Assembly (NCBI RefSeq): GCF_015356865.1
Contig: NZ_JAAFZA010000073.1
Coordinates: 1-42,982 of the forward strand
Direction of reading: 5' to 3'
Origin: Catenulispora pinisilvae
GTDB taxonomy: Bacteria > Actinomycetota > Actinomycetes > Streptomycetales > Catenulisporaceae
Length of the DNA: 42,982 nucleotides
Made by a program: the position numbers and the translations under genes. Every line of letters begins with the position of its first letter. The stretch's first letter is position 1. Under the pieces are notes generated by a model that ran no database searches, was not told the DNA's origin, and saw nothing but the letters and a program-made list of their open reading frames with translations. Of the stretch, positions 31,846 through 39,769 are shown in pieces.

Positions 31846-32104
31846 GCGGGTCGGGGGGCCCGCGGGCGTGGACCAGTCGGTGTGTGTCTCTAGGGGGGAC
31901 TCGCCGCCGGCCAGGCCGGGTGAGAAGGGTGGTGTGCCGTGACGCCGGGGGGTGGGTACGGCACACCACTCCAACCCCAGGGGGGACGCTGGGGAACACG
32001 GGGGAAAACCCGGGGGATGCAGGACCGGCGGTAGCGGACTGTGGGGGAACGCTACCGCCAGGGGGGTGCCGAAGGCGGAACTGGGACGGGGGTCCAGTTC
32101 CGCC
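31846..32104 (+). promoter_or_regulatory. G-run hairpin region upstream of the protease-sigma-CHAT cassette
   Basis: The 427-bp gap between ung and the subtilisin gene holds no convincing gene. It has nine runs of five or six G's on the plus strand (31853, 31893, 31947, 31980, 32000, 32012, 32043, 32061, 32088). Hairpins frame several: a 5-bp stem at 31846-31863, a 12-bp perfect stem at 31929-31940/31958-31969, a 6-bp stem at 31975-31980/31989-31994, a 10-bp stem at 32027-32036/32050-32059 and an 11-bp stem at 32074-32084/32094-32104. Stem sequences differ; most loops contain GAC and a G-run. It could be a structured mRNA leader, a small RNA, G-quadruplex DNA or protein-binding sites. A weak TTGGCA/TACGTT pair (32113-32143) might start transcription after it. 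Confidence 0.65.
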
Positions 32105-32161
32105 TGAGGTCATTGGCATTGCAACATGGGTGCTGACTACGTTGTTTACAGGGAGGGAACG

Positions 32162-33358
32162 ATGACGGACCACGCAGCACGGATTGCTCGGATTCTGGAG
32201 AAAAACCCGGAAGAGGTCGTCCAGATCGGCGGCTCCATGGGGGCGTTGATCAAGCGCGACGAACTGCTGGTGCTCGACACGCACGCGAATGAGGTGCACG
32301 AGCGGGCACGGCACTGGATCGCCTCCCGGCACGAGTCGGCGGCGCCAGGTGTCACCCTGCTGCGGCTACGGGCCGACGCGGGGGTGGACGCGGCGGAGCT
32401 GACGCACGAGCTGCGCGGGGGCTCGGGGGCCCATCGGCGGACCAGCGTGACACCGAACCATGTCGTGCACGCCACGCCGGACGTGACCGGCGGGCCGTTC
32501 GGCACCCCGGTGGCCAGCGCGGATATGATCGAACCGGTCGCCGACCAGGTGGGGGCCCGCCGAGTGATCGTCGGCATCGTCGACACCGGGATCGACCCGC
32601 ATCCGTGGTTCACCGATGCCGGCTGGTACCAGGCCTGCACCGACGAGGAGCACGAGGCCCTGAACGCGCAGGCCGACCTGGAGCTGGACTCCGACTCCGG
32701 ACACGGCACCTTCATCGCCGGGGTGATCCTGCAGCACGCCCCGGGCACCTACCTGCGGGTGGAGCGGGTGCTGGACACCGACGGCGTCGCCGACGAACTG
32801 GCGCTGCTCAAGGGCCTGGCCCGGATCCAGCAGACCCGAGCGGCCGCCGACGCCGATCGCCTGGACATCGTGAACCTGTCGCTGGGCTGCTTCACCTTCG
32901 ACGACCGGCCCTCGCCGGTACTCGCCGACGCGGTGACCCGGCTGGCCCGGCACACCGTCGTGGTGGCAGCCGCCGGCAACTACTCCTCCGACCGTCCGTT
33001 CTGGCCCGCCGCTCTGAAAGACGTCGTCGCGGTCGCGGCGCTGGCCGAACAGCCCGCCGGCACCGAGCCCGAGCGCGCCACCTTCTCCAACTACGGCTGG
33101 TGGGTGGACGCCGCGGCACCCGGGGAGAAGATCGCCAGCACCTTCCTGACCCACGGCCACGAGAAGGGGCAGGAGTTCCACGGCTACGCGAAGTGGAGCG
33201 GCACCAGCTTCGCCGCCCCCTATGTGGCCGGTAAGATCGCGGCCTTGATGGCGGCCAAGGACATGACGGCGCACGACGCGCTCGGTGAGCTGCTGGATCC
33301 CGCCGGCACTACCCGCATCCCCGATCTCGGGGTGGTGGTGTCCTCGGCCGCCCGCTGA
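32162..33358 (+). CDS. Subtilisin-family (S8) serine protease, cytoplasmic
   Basis: This 398-aa protease has the full S8 triad: Asp141 in VGIVDTGIDPHP, His181 in DSGHGTFIAGVI and Ser349 in WSGTSFAAPYVAG, with the oxyanion Asn273 in AAAGNYSS. There is no signal peptide and no I9-type propeptide, so it should act inside the cell. The first 120 residues are a separate helical and beta domain (ARIARILEKNPEEVVQIGGSMGALIKRDELLVLD) that could be a regulatory or docking part. ATG 32162 has GGGAGGGAAC upstream. It heads a likely operon with the sigma factor (47 bp away) and the 155-aa protein, and is probably linked in function to the TPR-CHAT protease. Confidence 0.9.
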   Translation: MTDHAARIARILEKNPEEVVQIGGSMGALIKRDELLVLDTHANEVHERARHWIASRHESAAPGVTLLRLRADAGVDAAELTHELRGGSGAHRRTSVTPNHVVHATPDVTGGPFGTPVASADMIEPVADQVGARRVIVGIVDTGIDPHPWFTDAGWYQACTDEEHEALNAQADLELDSDSGHGTFIAGVILQHAPGTYLRVERVLDTDGVADELALLKGLARIQQTRAAADADRLDIVNLSLGCFTFDDRPSPVLADAVTRLARHTVVVAAAGNYSSDRPFWPAALKDVVAVAALAEQPAGTEPERATFSNYGWWVDAAAPGEKIASTFLTHGHEKGQEFHGYAKWSGTSFAAPYVAGKIAALMAAKDMTAHDALGELLDPAGTTRIPDLGVVVSSAAR

Positions 33359-33405
33359 CGGACCGGCACCGGTGATGTTCGTCCCAGATGAGTGAGAAGG
33401 CACAT

Positions 33406-33987
33406 ATGGACCGCTCCCCCGCGCTGTTGTTGAAGGCGGCCGCCGCAGGCGACCCGGAAGCCTGGCACCAGATCGTCGACGACTACAACCGGCTGGTGTG
33501 GTCGGTGGCCCGGGGGTTCCGGCTGTCGCTGGCCGACGCCGCCGACGTCAGCCAGACCACCTGGCTGCGACTGGTGGAGAACCTCGACCGGATCCAGAAC
33601 CCGGACCAGCTCGCGGGGTGGCTGGCCACGACGGCGCGCCGGGAGTCGCTGCGCCTGATCCACAAGACGCGGCGCGAGGTCCCCGACTCGGAGGAGACCG
33701 AGGACAAGGCGCCTTTCTTCAGTGACTCCGACGACGACGGCGATCCGGAGACGGCCCTGGTCGCCGAGCAGGAGCGCACCGACCTGTGGCAGGCCTTCTC
33801 CACCTTGTCCGAACGCTGTCGCAACCTGCTGCGGGTGGTCGCGGTGACGCCGCTGGAAAGCTACACGGCGGTCGCCCAGGCCCTGGGCATGCCGATCGGG
33901 TCGATCGGGCCGACCCGCTCGAGATGTCTGGAACAGCTCAAACGGGCCCTGAAAACGGTGACCTCGGTGCCGGAGAGGACCGGATGA
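33406..33987 (+). CDS. ECF-like RNA polymerase sigma factor
   Basis: This 193-aa sigma-70-family protein has sigma-2 in residues 5-75 (LLLKAAAAGDPEAWHQIVDDYNRLVWSVARGFRLSLADAADVSQTTWLRLVENLDRI). Sigma-4 lies in residues 125-185 (FSTLSERCRNLLRVV, then SYTAVAQALGMPIGSIGPTRSRCLEQLKRAL). No sigma-3 and no anti-sigma gene of known type is adjacent. ATG 33406 has GAGAAGG five bases upstream; the ATG at 33388 is less likely. It sits between the subtilisin and a 155-aa protein. It would direct polymerase to promoters of an unknown regulon, perhaps including the TPR-CHAT gene. Confidence 0.92.
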   Translation: MDRSPALLLKAAAAGDPEAWHQIVDDYNRLVWSVARGFRLSLADAADVSQTTWLRLVENLDRIQNPDQLAGWLATTARRESLRLIHKTRREVPDSEETEDKAPFFSDSDDDGDPETALVAEQERTDLWQAFSTLSERCRNLLRVVAVTPLESYTAVAQALGMPIGSIGPTRSRCLEQLKRALKTVTSVPERTG

Positions 33988-34076
33988 TGAGGCGCGCCGC
34001 ACGGACCCGAACCGACCAGTCAGTACCCGAGCACACGATGAAGGACCTGATCCAGGGGGAACGATGCCGAAGTTGA
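33984..34076 (+). CDS. Possible 30-aa coupling ORF
   Basis: An ATG overlaps the sigma factor stop codon (ATGATGA) and opens 30 codons, ending 13 bases into the next gene. GGAGAGGACC lies upstream. The product is basic and has no recognisable feature. It may be a true short gene, a translation-coupling device or chance. Confidence 0.2.
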   Translation: MMRRAARTRTDQSVPEHTMKDLIQGERCRS

Positions 34077-34531
34077 CGAACGGGGCCTCAGCGGAGGACA
34101 TCAAACTCCTGTCCGCCCTCGGAGCGATGTTCGACGAGATCGACCCGGTACCGCCGGAAGTGGTGCGGGCCGGCTACGCGGCCTTCACCTGGCACACCAT
34201 CGACGCCGAACTGGCCGAGCTCGCCGAGGACTCGAAGCTGGCCGGGGCCGGCTCCGTGCGCGGCACCGACACCAGGCTGCTGACGTTCGAGGCACCCAGC
34301 GTGTCGGTGGTGGTCGAGGTGACCGAGGTCGGGGAGCGGCGCAAACTCGTCGGGCAGCTGATCCCGGCCTGTTCGAGCACCCTGAGAATCGAGCACCCGG
34401 CCGGCGCCACCACGGTGGCCGTGGACGAGCAGGGCCTGTTCAGTGCCGAATCGCTGCCGGCCGGACCGGCCCGGGTGGCGCTGTCGGTACCCGGTGGCGG
34501 CGCGGTGGTGACCAGCTGGGTGACCGTCTAA
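34064..34531 (+). CDS. 155-aa protein, candidate sigma-factor partner or protease substrate
   Basis: This acidic protein has an N-terminal helical third (EDIKLLSALGAMFDEIDPVPPEVVRAGYAAFTWHTIDAELAELAEDS) and a beta-rich rest (RLLTFEAPSVSVVVEVTEVGERRKLVGQL, ATTVAVDEQGLFSAESLPAGPARVAL). The N-terminus resembles short segments next to sigma factors in actinomycetes; I know no named family. A good ribosome site, CAGGGGGAACG, precedes ATG 34064. By its place between a sigma factor and a TPR-CHAT protease it could hold the sigma factor and be cut to release it. That is inference. A strong terminator follows at once. Confidence 0.7.
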   Translation: MPKLTNGASAEDIKLLSALGAMFDEIDPVPPEVVRAGYAAFTWHTIDAELAELAEDSKLAGAGSVRGTDTRLLTFEAPSVSVVVEVTEVGERRKLVGQLIPACSSTLRIEHPAGATTVAVDEQGLFSAESLPAGPARVALSVPGGGAVVTSWVTV

Positions 34532-34569
34532 GACCCGGCCGCGACCGCGCTTCCCCCGCGGCCGCCGCC

Positions 34570-34613
34570 GACTCGTCATCGCTGCCGCACCCGCGGTGCG
34601 GCGGCGATGAGTC
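34570..34613 (+). terminator. Terminator hairpin between the 155-aa gene and the CHAT gene
   Basis: GACTC plus ATCGCTGCCGCAC on the left pairs with GTGCGGCGGCGATGAGTC on the right, with a 3-base bulge, one G-U pair and a 5-base loop. It separates the subtilisin-sigma unit from the TPR-CHAT gene, which must therefore have its own promoter. Confidence 0.7.
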
Positions 34614-34658
34614 ATGCCATGGTGTGAGAATTCGTGCTGAATTTGAGACAGTGTCCGC

Positions 34659-37370
34659 ATGCCATCTTCTGCCGACCGGCTCACGCGTGCCTCAGAAGCA
34701 CTCGACCAGGTTCTCGCGCAACCCGCGGCGGGCCGGGCGACAGCCGAGTCGGTATTGGCCGCGAACAATGATGACGAGGCCGCCGCGATAGCCCTGCGCG
34801 CGGTCGGGCTGTCGTGGAAGGAGAACGGCGACCTGGCCCGCGCGGCGCGCAGCCTACGGCGCGCCATAGCCGTGGCGGAGGCTGCCGGTGCGCCCTATCG
34901 GGCGGCCGAGGCCCGGATGTCCCTGGTGGTGATCTTGGCCGACCGCGGCAGCACCGACGCGGCGTTGGCCGAGGCCGCGCTGGCGGCCGCCGTACTGACC
35001 GGTGCCGACTCCGCGCGCCTGGATGTCAATCTGGGCCTGGTCCTGATGCGCTTGGGGCGGGCGACGGAGGCACTGGCGACGTTCGACCGGGCCCAGCCGG
35101 TGCTGCGCGCCGCGGGCGACGCCCGCTGGGAGGCGCTGCTGCTGAACACCCGCGCCGTCCTGCACATCCAGGTCGGGAACTACCGCGAGGCCTCAGCGAA
35201 CCTGTTGCGCGGCGAGAAGCTGACCCGGCGCGAAGGCTACCGGCTTCTCAACGCCATGATCCACCTGAACCTCGGGTACCTGGCCCGGCTGACGGGGAAC
35301 CTGCCCGAGGCGCTGGACCGGCTCGACTCCGCCGCGGTGCTGTACGCCGAGCACGGCAAACGCGGCACGAACCTGTTCGCCGACCGCGCCGATATGCTGC
35401 TGGCCGCCGGTCTGGTCGCCGAGGCCCGGTCCACGATCGTGAGCTCCATCGCCGAGCAGGAAGGCAGCGGCTTCCGCTACAACCTCGCCGAAGCCCACCT
35501 CATGCACGCGCGCACCGCCCTCGCCGACGGCGATCCGGACGCCGCGACCGCCGCGGCCCGCACCGCCCGGGGCATGTTCGGCCGGCAGCGCCGCGGAGCT
35601 TGGGCGGATCTGGCCCGGCACGTCGAGGTCTCGGCCCGGTTCGCCAGCGGGGAGCGCAGCCCGGCGCTGCTGCGGGTCGCGATCGAGGTCGGCGACCGGA
35701 TGGCGGTCGCCAAGTGGCCGGTCACGCCGCTGGAGGCCCGGCTGCTGGCCGGGCGCGTGGCCATCGGCCTGGGCCGCCAGGAACAGGCGCGGTCCCTGTT
35801 CGAGCAGGTGGCGCGGCACCGGAACCGGGGCGTGGCCGAGATCAGGGTCCTGGCTTGGCACGCCCACGCCCTGCACGCACTGAGCACCGGACGGCCCTCG
35901 GCCGCCGAGCGGGCGGTCCGGGCCGGGCTGCGCGTGCATGCCGAGAACAACGCCGTCCTGGGCGCCACCGACCTGCGGGCCCACGCCGCGGTACGCGGCG
36001 AGGAGTTGGCCAAGCTCGGGCTGCGCCTGGCGTTGCAGCGTGGGGACGCGCGCGCGGTGTTGCGGTGGGCTGAGACCTGGCGGGCGGCTTCGCTACGGCG
36101 CCGACCGGTGCGGCCGCCGGACGACGAGCAGCTGGCTGCCGACTTGGCCGAGCTGCGCCGGGTGGTGGCGGAGCTGGCCGCGGTCCAGACGCCGACCACC
36201 CGGGGGGCTTCGCGCTCTGAGATGTCTCGACTCAACGCCGAGCGTCTGCGGTTGGAGGCGGCGGTCCGGGACCGATCGCGGTACGCACGCGGGACGTATG
36301 CGCCCGAGCCGTCCTTCTCGCCCACCGCGCTGGCCGGCGCTCTGGGCGAGCGGGCGCTCGTGGAGTTCGTACGCCTGGATGACGAACTGCATGCGGTAAC
36401 CGTGCGGGACGGGGTGGTGCGGCGGCATCGGCTGGGATCCTATGCGGCGGTGCTGCGGCAGTTGGACGTGGTGCGGTTCACGATGAACCGGATGTCGCGG
36501 CGGTTCGGATCGTCGGCGATGCAGGACGCCGCGGTGCAGGCCTACGACCACAGCCGGCAGGTGCTGGACGCACTGTTGTTCGGGCCGGTGCGGCGAGCGC
36601 TGGACGGGGTGCCGGCGGCTGGTTCCGTCGACGGCGCCGCCACCGGCGACAGCTCCGATTCCGACTCCAGCGCGGACCCCGCCGGCCGCCCGCTGGTCAT
36701 CGTCCCGACCGGCTCCCTGCACGCGCTGCCCTGGACCGCGCTGCCGACCTGTGCGGGCCGCGCGGTGAGTGTGACGCCGTCGGCCCGGCTGTGGCTGGTG
36801 GCGGCCGGCGTCGCTCCGGTCGCCACGTCGGCGACGGGGGTCGGCACGGTCCTGATGGCCGGTCCCGGGCTGGCGCACGCGGAGCCGGAGATCGCCGCGT
36901 TGGCGGCGCGGTATCCGGATGCTGTCGTGCTGTCCGGTGCGCAGGCCACGGCTGCTGATGCCGCGCGGGCCTTGGACGGGGCCGCGCTGGCGCATGTCGC
37001 CACGCATGGGCGGTTCCGGGCCGATCATCCGCTCTTCTCCAGCCTGGACGCGCATGACGGGCCGCTGTACGTCTACGACCTGGAGCGGCTCGGTTCGACG
37101 CCGCAGACGCTGGTGTTGTCGGCGTGTGAGTCGGCGCTGTCGGGGGTGCGGCCCGGGGATGAGCTGATGGGGCTGGCATCGGCGGTGTTCGCGCTGGGGA
37201 CCCGGACGCTGATCGCCAGTGTCACGCCGGTCGATGACTCCGACACCCGCACGTTGATGCTCGCGCTGCACGCCGCGCTGGCCGGCGGGCGGCCGCCGGC
37301 GGCGGCGCTCGCCGAGGCTTCGTCGGCGACCGGGATCGGTGGGTTCGTGTGCTTCGGGTTCGGCGGCTGA
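34659..37370 (+). CDS. TPR-CHAT caspase-like protease
   Basis: This 903-aa protein has about 500 residues of TPR helix pairs (for example LLNTRAVLHIQVGNYREASANLLRGEKL and LNLGYLARLTGNLPEALDRLDSAA). A coiled linker follows, then a C-terminal CHAT domain from about residue 550. The CHAT catalytic dyad is intact: His783 in HVATHGRF and Cys823 in LSACESALSG, followed by GDELMGLASAVFALGTRTLIASVTPVDD. It is a cytoplasmic caspase-like peptidase with a protein-sensing array. ATG 34659 has no ribosome site; a weak promoter-like pair (GTGAGA, GACAGT) would give a leaderless start. It probably acts with the sigma, subtilisin and 155-aa genes upstream. Confidence 0.93.
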   Translation: MPSSADRLTRASEALDQVLAQPAAGRATAESVLAANNDDEAAAIALRAVGLSWKENGDLARAARSLRRAIAVAEAAGAPYRAAEARMSLVVILADRGSTDAALAEAALAAAVLTGADSARLDVNLGLVLMRLGRATEALATFDRAQPVLRAAGDARWEALLLNTRAVLHIQVGNYREASANLLRGEKLTRREGYRLLNAMIHLNLGYLARLTGNLPEALDRLDSAAVLYAEHGKRGTNLFADRADMLLAAGLVAEARSTIVSSIAEQEGSGFRYNLAEAHLMHARTALADGDPDAATAAARTARGMFGRQRRGAWADLARHVEVSARFASGERSPALLRVAIEVGDRMAVAKWPVTPLEARLLAGRVAIGLGRQEQARSLFEQVARHRNRGVAEIRVLAWHAHALHALSTGRPSAAERAVRAGLRVHAENNAVLGATDLRAHAAVRGEELAKLGLRLALQRGDARAVLRWAETWRAASLRRRPVRPPDDEQLAADLAELRRVVAELAAVQTPTTRGASRSEMSRLNAERLRLEAAVRDRSRYARGTYAPEPSFSPTALAGALGERALVEFVRLDDELHAVTVRDGVVRRHRLGSYAAVLRQLDVVRFTMNRMSRRFGSSAMQDAAVQAYDHSRQVLDALLFGPVRRALDGVPAAGSVDGAATGDSSDSDSSADPAGRPLVIVPTGSLHALPWTALPTCAGRAVSVTPSARLWLVAAGVAPVATSATGVGTVLMAGPGLAHAEPEIAALAARYPDAVVLSGAQATAADAARALDGAALAHVATHGRFRADHPLFSSLDAHDGPLYVYDLERLGSTPQTLVLSACESALSGVRPGDELMGLASAVFALGTRTLIASVTPVDDSDTRTLMLALHAALAGGRPPAAALAEASSATGIGGFVCFGFGG

Positions 37371-37493
37371 GGCGCCGGCCCGACGGTTGTCCGGGCACCT
37401 TCAACCTCTGATCGGGTGAACGAAACTCTCGACCTCAGGTTGAGCGTGATCCCGCGGAACGCGGAAAAGTGAGCGGCGGGCGGGAAAACGACG

Positions 37494-37532
37494 GTGCGGG
37501 TGCCGCCGGCCATCGCCGGTGTGCACCCGCAC
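37494..37532. terminator. Bidirectional terminator hairpin
   Basis: GTGCGGGTGC (37494-37503) and GCACCCGCAC (37523-37532) form a perfect 10-bp stem, with an inner CCGGC/GCCGG stem above it. It lies between the convergent TPR-CHAT and VOC genes. Nothing else was seen in 37371-37567. Confidence 0.65.
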
Positions 37533-37567
37533 CCTAAGAGTCGGGGAGGCCCTGGTCGGGCCAGTCC

Positions 37568-38209
37568 CTAGTCGATCCGGACGCTGCCGGCCGCGCAACG
37601 GAAGTGGACGGCCACGACGCCGGGCTCCTCGGCGTCGATCCAGTCGACCTTCACTTCTTCCAGCGGGTCGTGGTCCGGGGAGCCGCCGATCCAGCCCAGG
37701 ACCTGGGTGCGGTCGCCGCTGATCTCCAGGCGCTCGAAGGCCGGGCCGCCGTCGGCGCCCGCGCCGGGGCGCTGGTCGGCGGCGACCTCCCAGGCCAGGA
37801 AGTAGGGCAGCTGCGGGTCGGCCATCAGGTCCAGCACACCCAGCTGCTTCCAGCGCAGGTCGAAGCCGTCGGGGCGGACCCGGTGGCCCTGGGCCGCGGG
37901 CCGGCCCAGGCGCTGCTCCCACAGCGTGATGTCGTCGACGCCCACGACCCAGCCCAGCCAGCCCCCGCCCTCCTCGGCGCGGGCCTTGACCGCCTTGCCG
38001 AACGGTGCCGAGTCGGTGGCGGGGTGGTCCAGCGGGGCCACGACCTCCACATACGAGCCGCCGGCCAGGGGCAGCACGAAGTTGCGGGTGCCGAAGCGCG
38101 GATGGACGCCGCCGTCGCGGAACGTCGAGCCGAGCAGCGTACCGAGCCGGTTCACGGTGGAACCGAGCTCGGAGTTGGACACAGCATAAGAAACGTGATC
38201 GAGACGCAC
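37568..38209 (-). CDS. VOC-superfamily protein, glyoxalase-like domain
   Basis: This 213-aa protein opens with RLDHVSYAVSNSELGSTVNRLGTLLG and continues FVLPLAGGSYVEVVAPLDHP, the pattern of the two-module glyoxalase-like domain (Pfam Glyoxalase_3 type). His5 and Glu55 are likely metal ligands of the first module. Later parts (LGVLDLMADPQLPYFLAWE, AAGSVRID) close the second. The activity is not known. The start is GTG. It follows the enoyl-CoA hydratase gene on the same strand; a hairpin at 38233-38254 lies in between, so it may have its own promoter. Confidence 0.82.
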   Translation of the reverse strand: MRLDHVSYAVSNSELGSTVNRLGTLLGSTFRDGGVHPRFGTRNFVLPLAGGSYVEVVAPLDHPATDSAPFGKAVKARAEEGGGWLGWVVGVDDITLWEQRLGRPAAQGHRVRPDGFDLRWKQLGVLDLMADPQLPYFLAWEVAADQRPGAGADGGPAFERLEISGDRTQVLGWIGGSPDHDPLEEVKVDWIDAEEPGVVAVHFRCAAGSVRID

Positions 38210-38232
38210 GGTTCATACTCTGCCCTGCCGAT

Positions 38233-38254
38233 GCCCCGATAACCCAATCGGGGC
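38233..38254 (-). terminator. Possible terminator between enoyl-CoA hydratase and VOC genes
   Basis: GCCCCGAT (38233-38240) pairs perfectly with ATCGGGGC (38247-38254) around a 6-base loop. It lies about 75 bp past the hydratase stop. Confidence 0.45.
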
Positions 38255-38329
38255 CGACCGGGTGCCCCTTACCGCGAATCCCGGTACCGTGCGCGTTCGC
38301 GGCGTCACCTGCGGCGACGAAAGATCATA

Positions 38330-39124
38330 CTATTTCCGTTTCCAGACCGCCTCGCGCTTCTGCGCGAACGCCCGCGGCCCCTCCTTGGCGTCCTCGGTGG
38401 CGAACACCGGCCAGCCGATCTCGAACTCCCGCGCCAGCCCGTCGGCCTCGCTCATCCCGGAGGTCTCCTTCACCGACCGCTTCACCGCCTCCACCGACAG
38501 CGGCGCGGCGGCGTTGATCAGCGCGGCGATCTCCAGCGCCTTCTCCAGCGCCTTGCCGTCGTCCACCAGGTGCCCGACCAGCCCGATGTCGCGCGCCTCG
38601 GCCGCGGGGTAAGGGCGGCCGGTCAGCAGCATCTCCATGGCGTGGCTGTAGGGGATCTGGCGCGGCAGCCGCACCGTGGAGCCGGCCACCGGGAACAGCC
38701 CGCGCCGCACCTCGAACAGCCCGAAGGTGGCCGAGGCCGCCGCGACCCGGATGTCGCAGGCCTGGATCAGCTCGGTCCCGCCGGCCACCGCGTAGCCCTC
38801 GACCGCGCCGATCAGCGGCTTGCGCGGGCTGTAGTGCCGCAGCAGGGCCTTCCAGTGCAGGTCGGGGTCGGCTTTGAGGCGGTCGGCGTAGGGCGAGTCC
38901 TGCGACATGTTCATGGCTTTGAGGTCCATGCCGGCACAGAACGCGCCGCCCGCCCCGGTGAGCACGATGGAGCGGACATCGTCGTCGGCGTCCGCCTCCA
39001 CCCACGCGTCGGCCATCCCGACCAGCATCGGCAGCGACAGCGCGTTCTTGGCCTCGGGCCGGTTCATCGTGACGACCAGGGTGTGGCCGTCGCGCTCGAC
39101 GGTGCAGTGTTCGGTGCCGCCCAT
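38330..39124 (-). CDS. Enoyl-CoA hydratase/isomerase (crotonase family)
   Basis: This 264-aa crotonase has the oxyanion segments GAGGAFCAGMDLKAM and AVEGYAVAGGTELIQACDIRVAAASATFGLFEVRRGLFPVAGST. Both typical acid positions are filled (Glu in GGTEL and in LFEVRRG), so hydratase activity on enoyl-CoA esters is plausible. The end PRAFAQKREAVWKRK matches the usual C-terminus. It probably works in fatty acid or related acyl-CoA breakdown. The ATG at 39124 is preferred over the start 12 codons upstream since GAGGGG precedes it. It is divergent from the DinB-like gene. Confidence 0.92.
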   Translation of the reverse strand: MGGTEHCTVERDGHTLVVTMNRPEAKNALSLPMLVGMADAWVEADADDDVRSIVLTGAGGAFCAGMDLKAMNMSQDSPYADRLKADPDLHWKALLRHYSPRKPLIGAVEGYAVAGGTELIQACDIRVAAASATFGLFEVRRGLFPVAGSTVRLPRQIPYSHAMEMLLTGRPYPAAEARDIGLVGHLVDDGKALEKALEIAALINAAAPLSVEAVKRSVKETSGMSEADGLAREFEIGWPVFATEDAKEGPRAFAQKREAVWKRK

Positions 39125-39221
39125 GGGTGTCCCCTCACTGAGTCCGGAAAACGAGAACACGTTCTACCAACAGGAGCGAGATGGCAAGGGGCGCGTACGG
39201 CGGAACGCGTACGGTGGAGCC

Positions 39222-39734
39222 ATGAAAGGACACGAACTCCTCGCCGACGCCTTCGGGCGGGTTCACGAAGCAGTCCACGCCGCGGTCGACGGCCTGGACC
39301 TCGATCAGCTGCACCGCCGCCTGGACGACGACGCGAACCCGGTCGGCTGGCTGGTCTGGCATCTGACCCGGGTGCAGGACGACCACGTCGCCGAGGTCGC
39401 CGGGCTGGAACAGGTGTGGTCGGGCCAGGGGTTCGAGGCGAAGTTCGGCACGCCGTACCCGACGGCCGCCGTCGGCTACGGCCAGTCCTCCCACGAGGTG
39501 GGCAAGCTGAACGTGCCGTCGGTCGAGCTGCTGACCGGCTACCACGACGCCGTGCACGCCCAGACCCTGGCCTATGTCGGCACCCTGACGGATGGGGACT
39601 TCGACCGGGTCGTCGACACCCGCTGGGATCCGCCCGTGACCCTGGGCGTGCGGCTGGTCAGCGTTGTGAACGACACGTTGCAGCACGCGGGGCAGGCCGC
39701 CTACGTCCGCGGCATCCTGCTGCGCGAGGCGTAG
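39222..39734 (+). CDS. DinB-like (DUF664) metal-binding protein
   Basis: This 170-aa protein is a four-helix bundle of the DinB/mycothiol-dependent type. LVWHLTRVQDDHVAEVAG carries the first metal His and the later TLQHAGQAAYVRGILL has the last His. Relatives use mycothiol or other thiols to detoxify compounds or transfer groups, but many remain unassigned. ATG 39222 has GGTGGAG upstream, within a short 14-bp direct repeat. It is divergent from the hydratase gene and convergent with the beta-helix gene. Confidence 0.83.
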   Translation: MKGHELLADAFGRVHEAVHAAVDGLDLDQLHRRLDDDANPVGWLVWHLTRVQDDHVAEVAGLEQVWSGQGFEAKFGTPYPTAAVGYGQSSHEVGKLNVPSVELLTGYHDAVHAQTLAYVGTLTDGDFDRVVDTRWDPPVTLGVRLVSVVNDTLQHAGQAAYVRGILLREA

Positions 39735-39740
39735 GCGGGC

Positions 39741-39769
39741 GCTACCCCGCTACCCCGCTACCCGCTACC
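39741..39769. repeat. 8-bp tandem repeat over the beta-helix gene stop codon
   Basis: Units GCTACCCC, GCTACCCC, GCTACCC and GCTACC run in tandem. The minus-strand TAG stop (39765-39767) is in the last unit. Confidence 0.85.

Noticed and set aside
31721..31942. Small plus-strand frame in the G-run region
   Set aside because: It starts inside ung, lacks a good start context and is interrupted by structured G-runs; it could be a leader ORF but cannot be supported.
31846..32104. Known riboswitch class
   Set aside because: The G-run loops do not match any riboswitch pattern I can recall; I keep it as an unassigned structured region.
32162..37370. Type III-E CRISPR (Craspase) locus
   Set aside because: The TPR-CHAT and sigma genes recall it, but no gRAMP effector, CRISPR array or adaptation gene is present.
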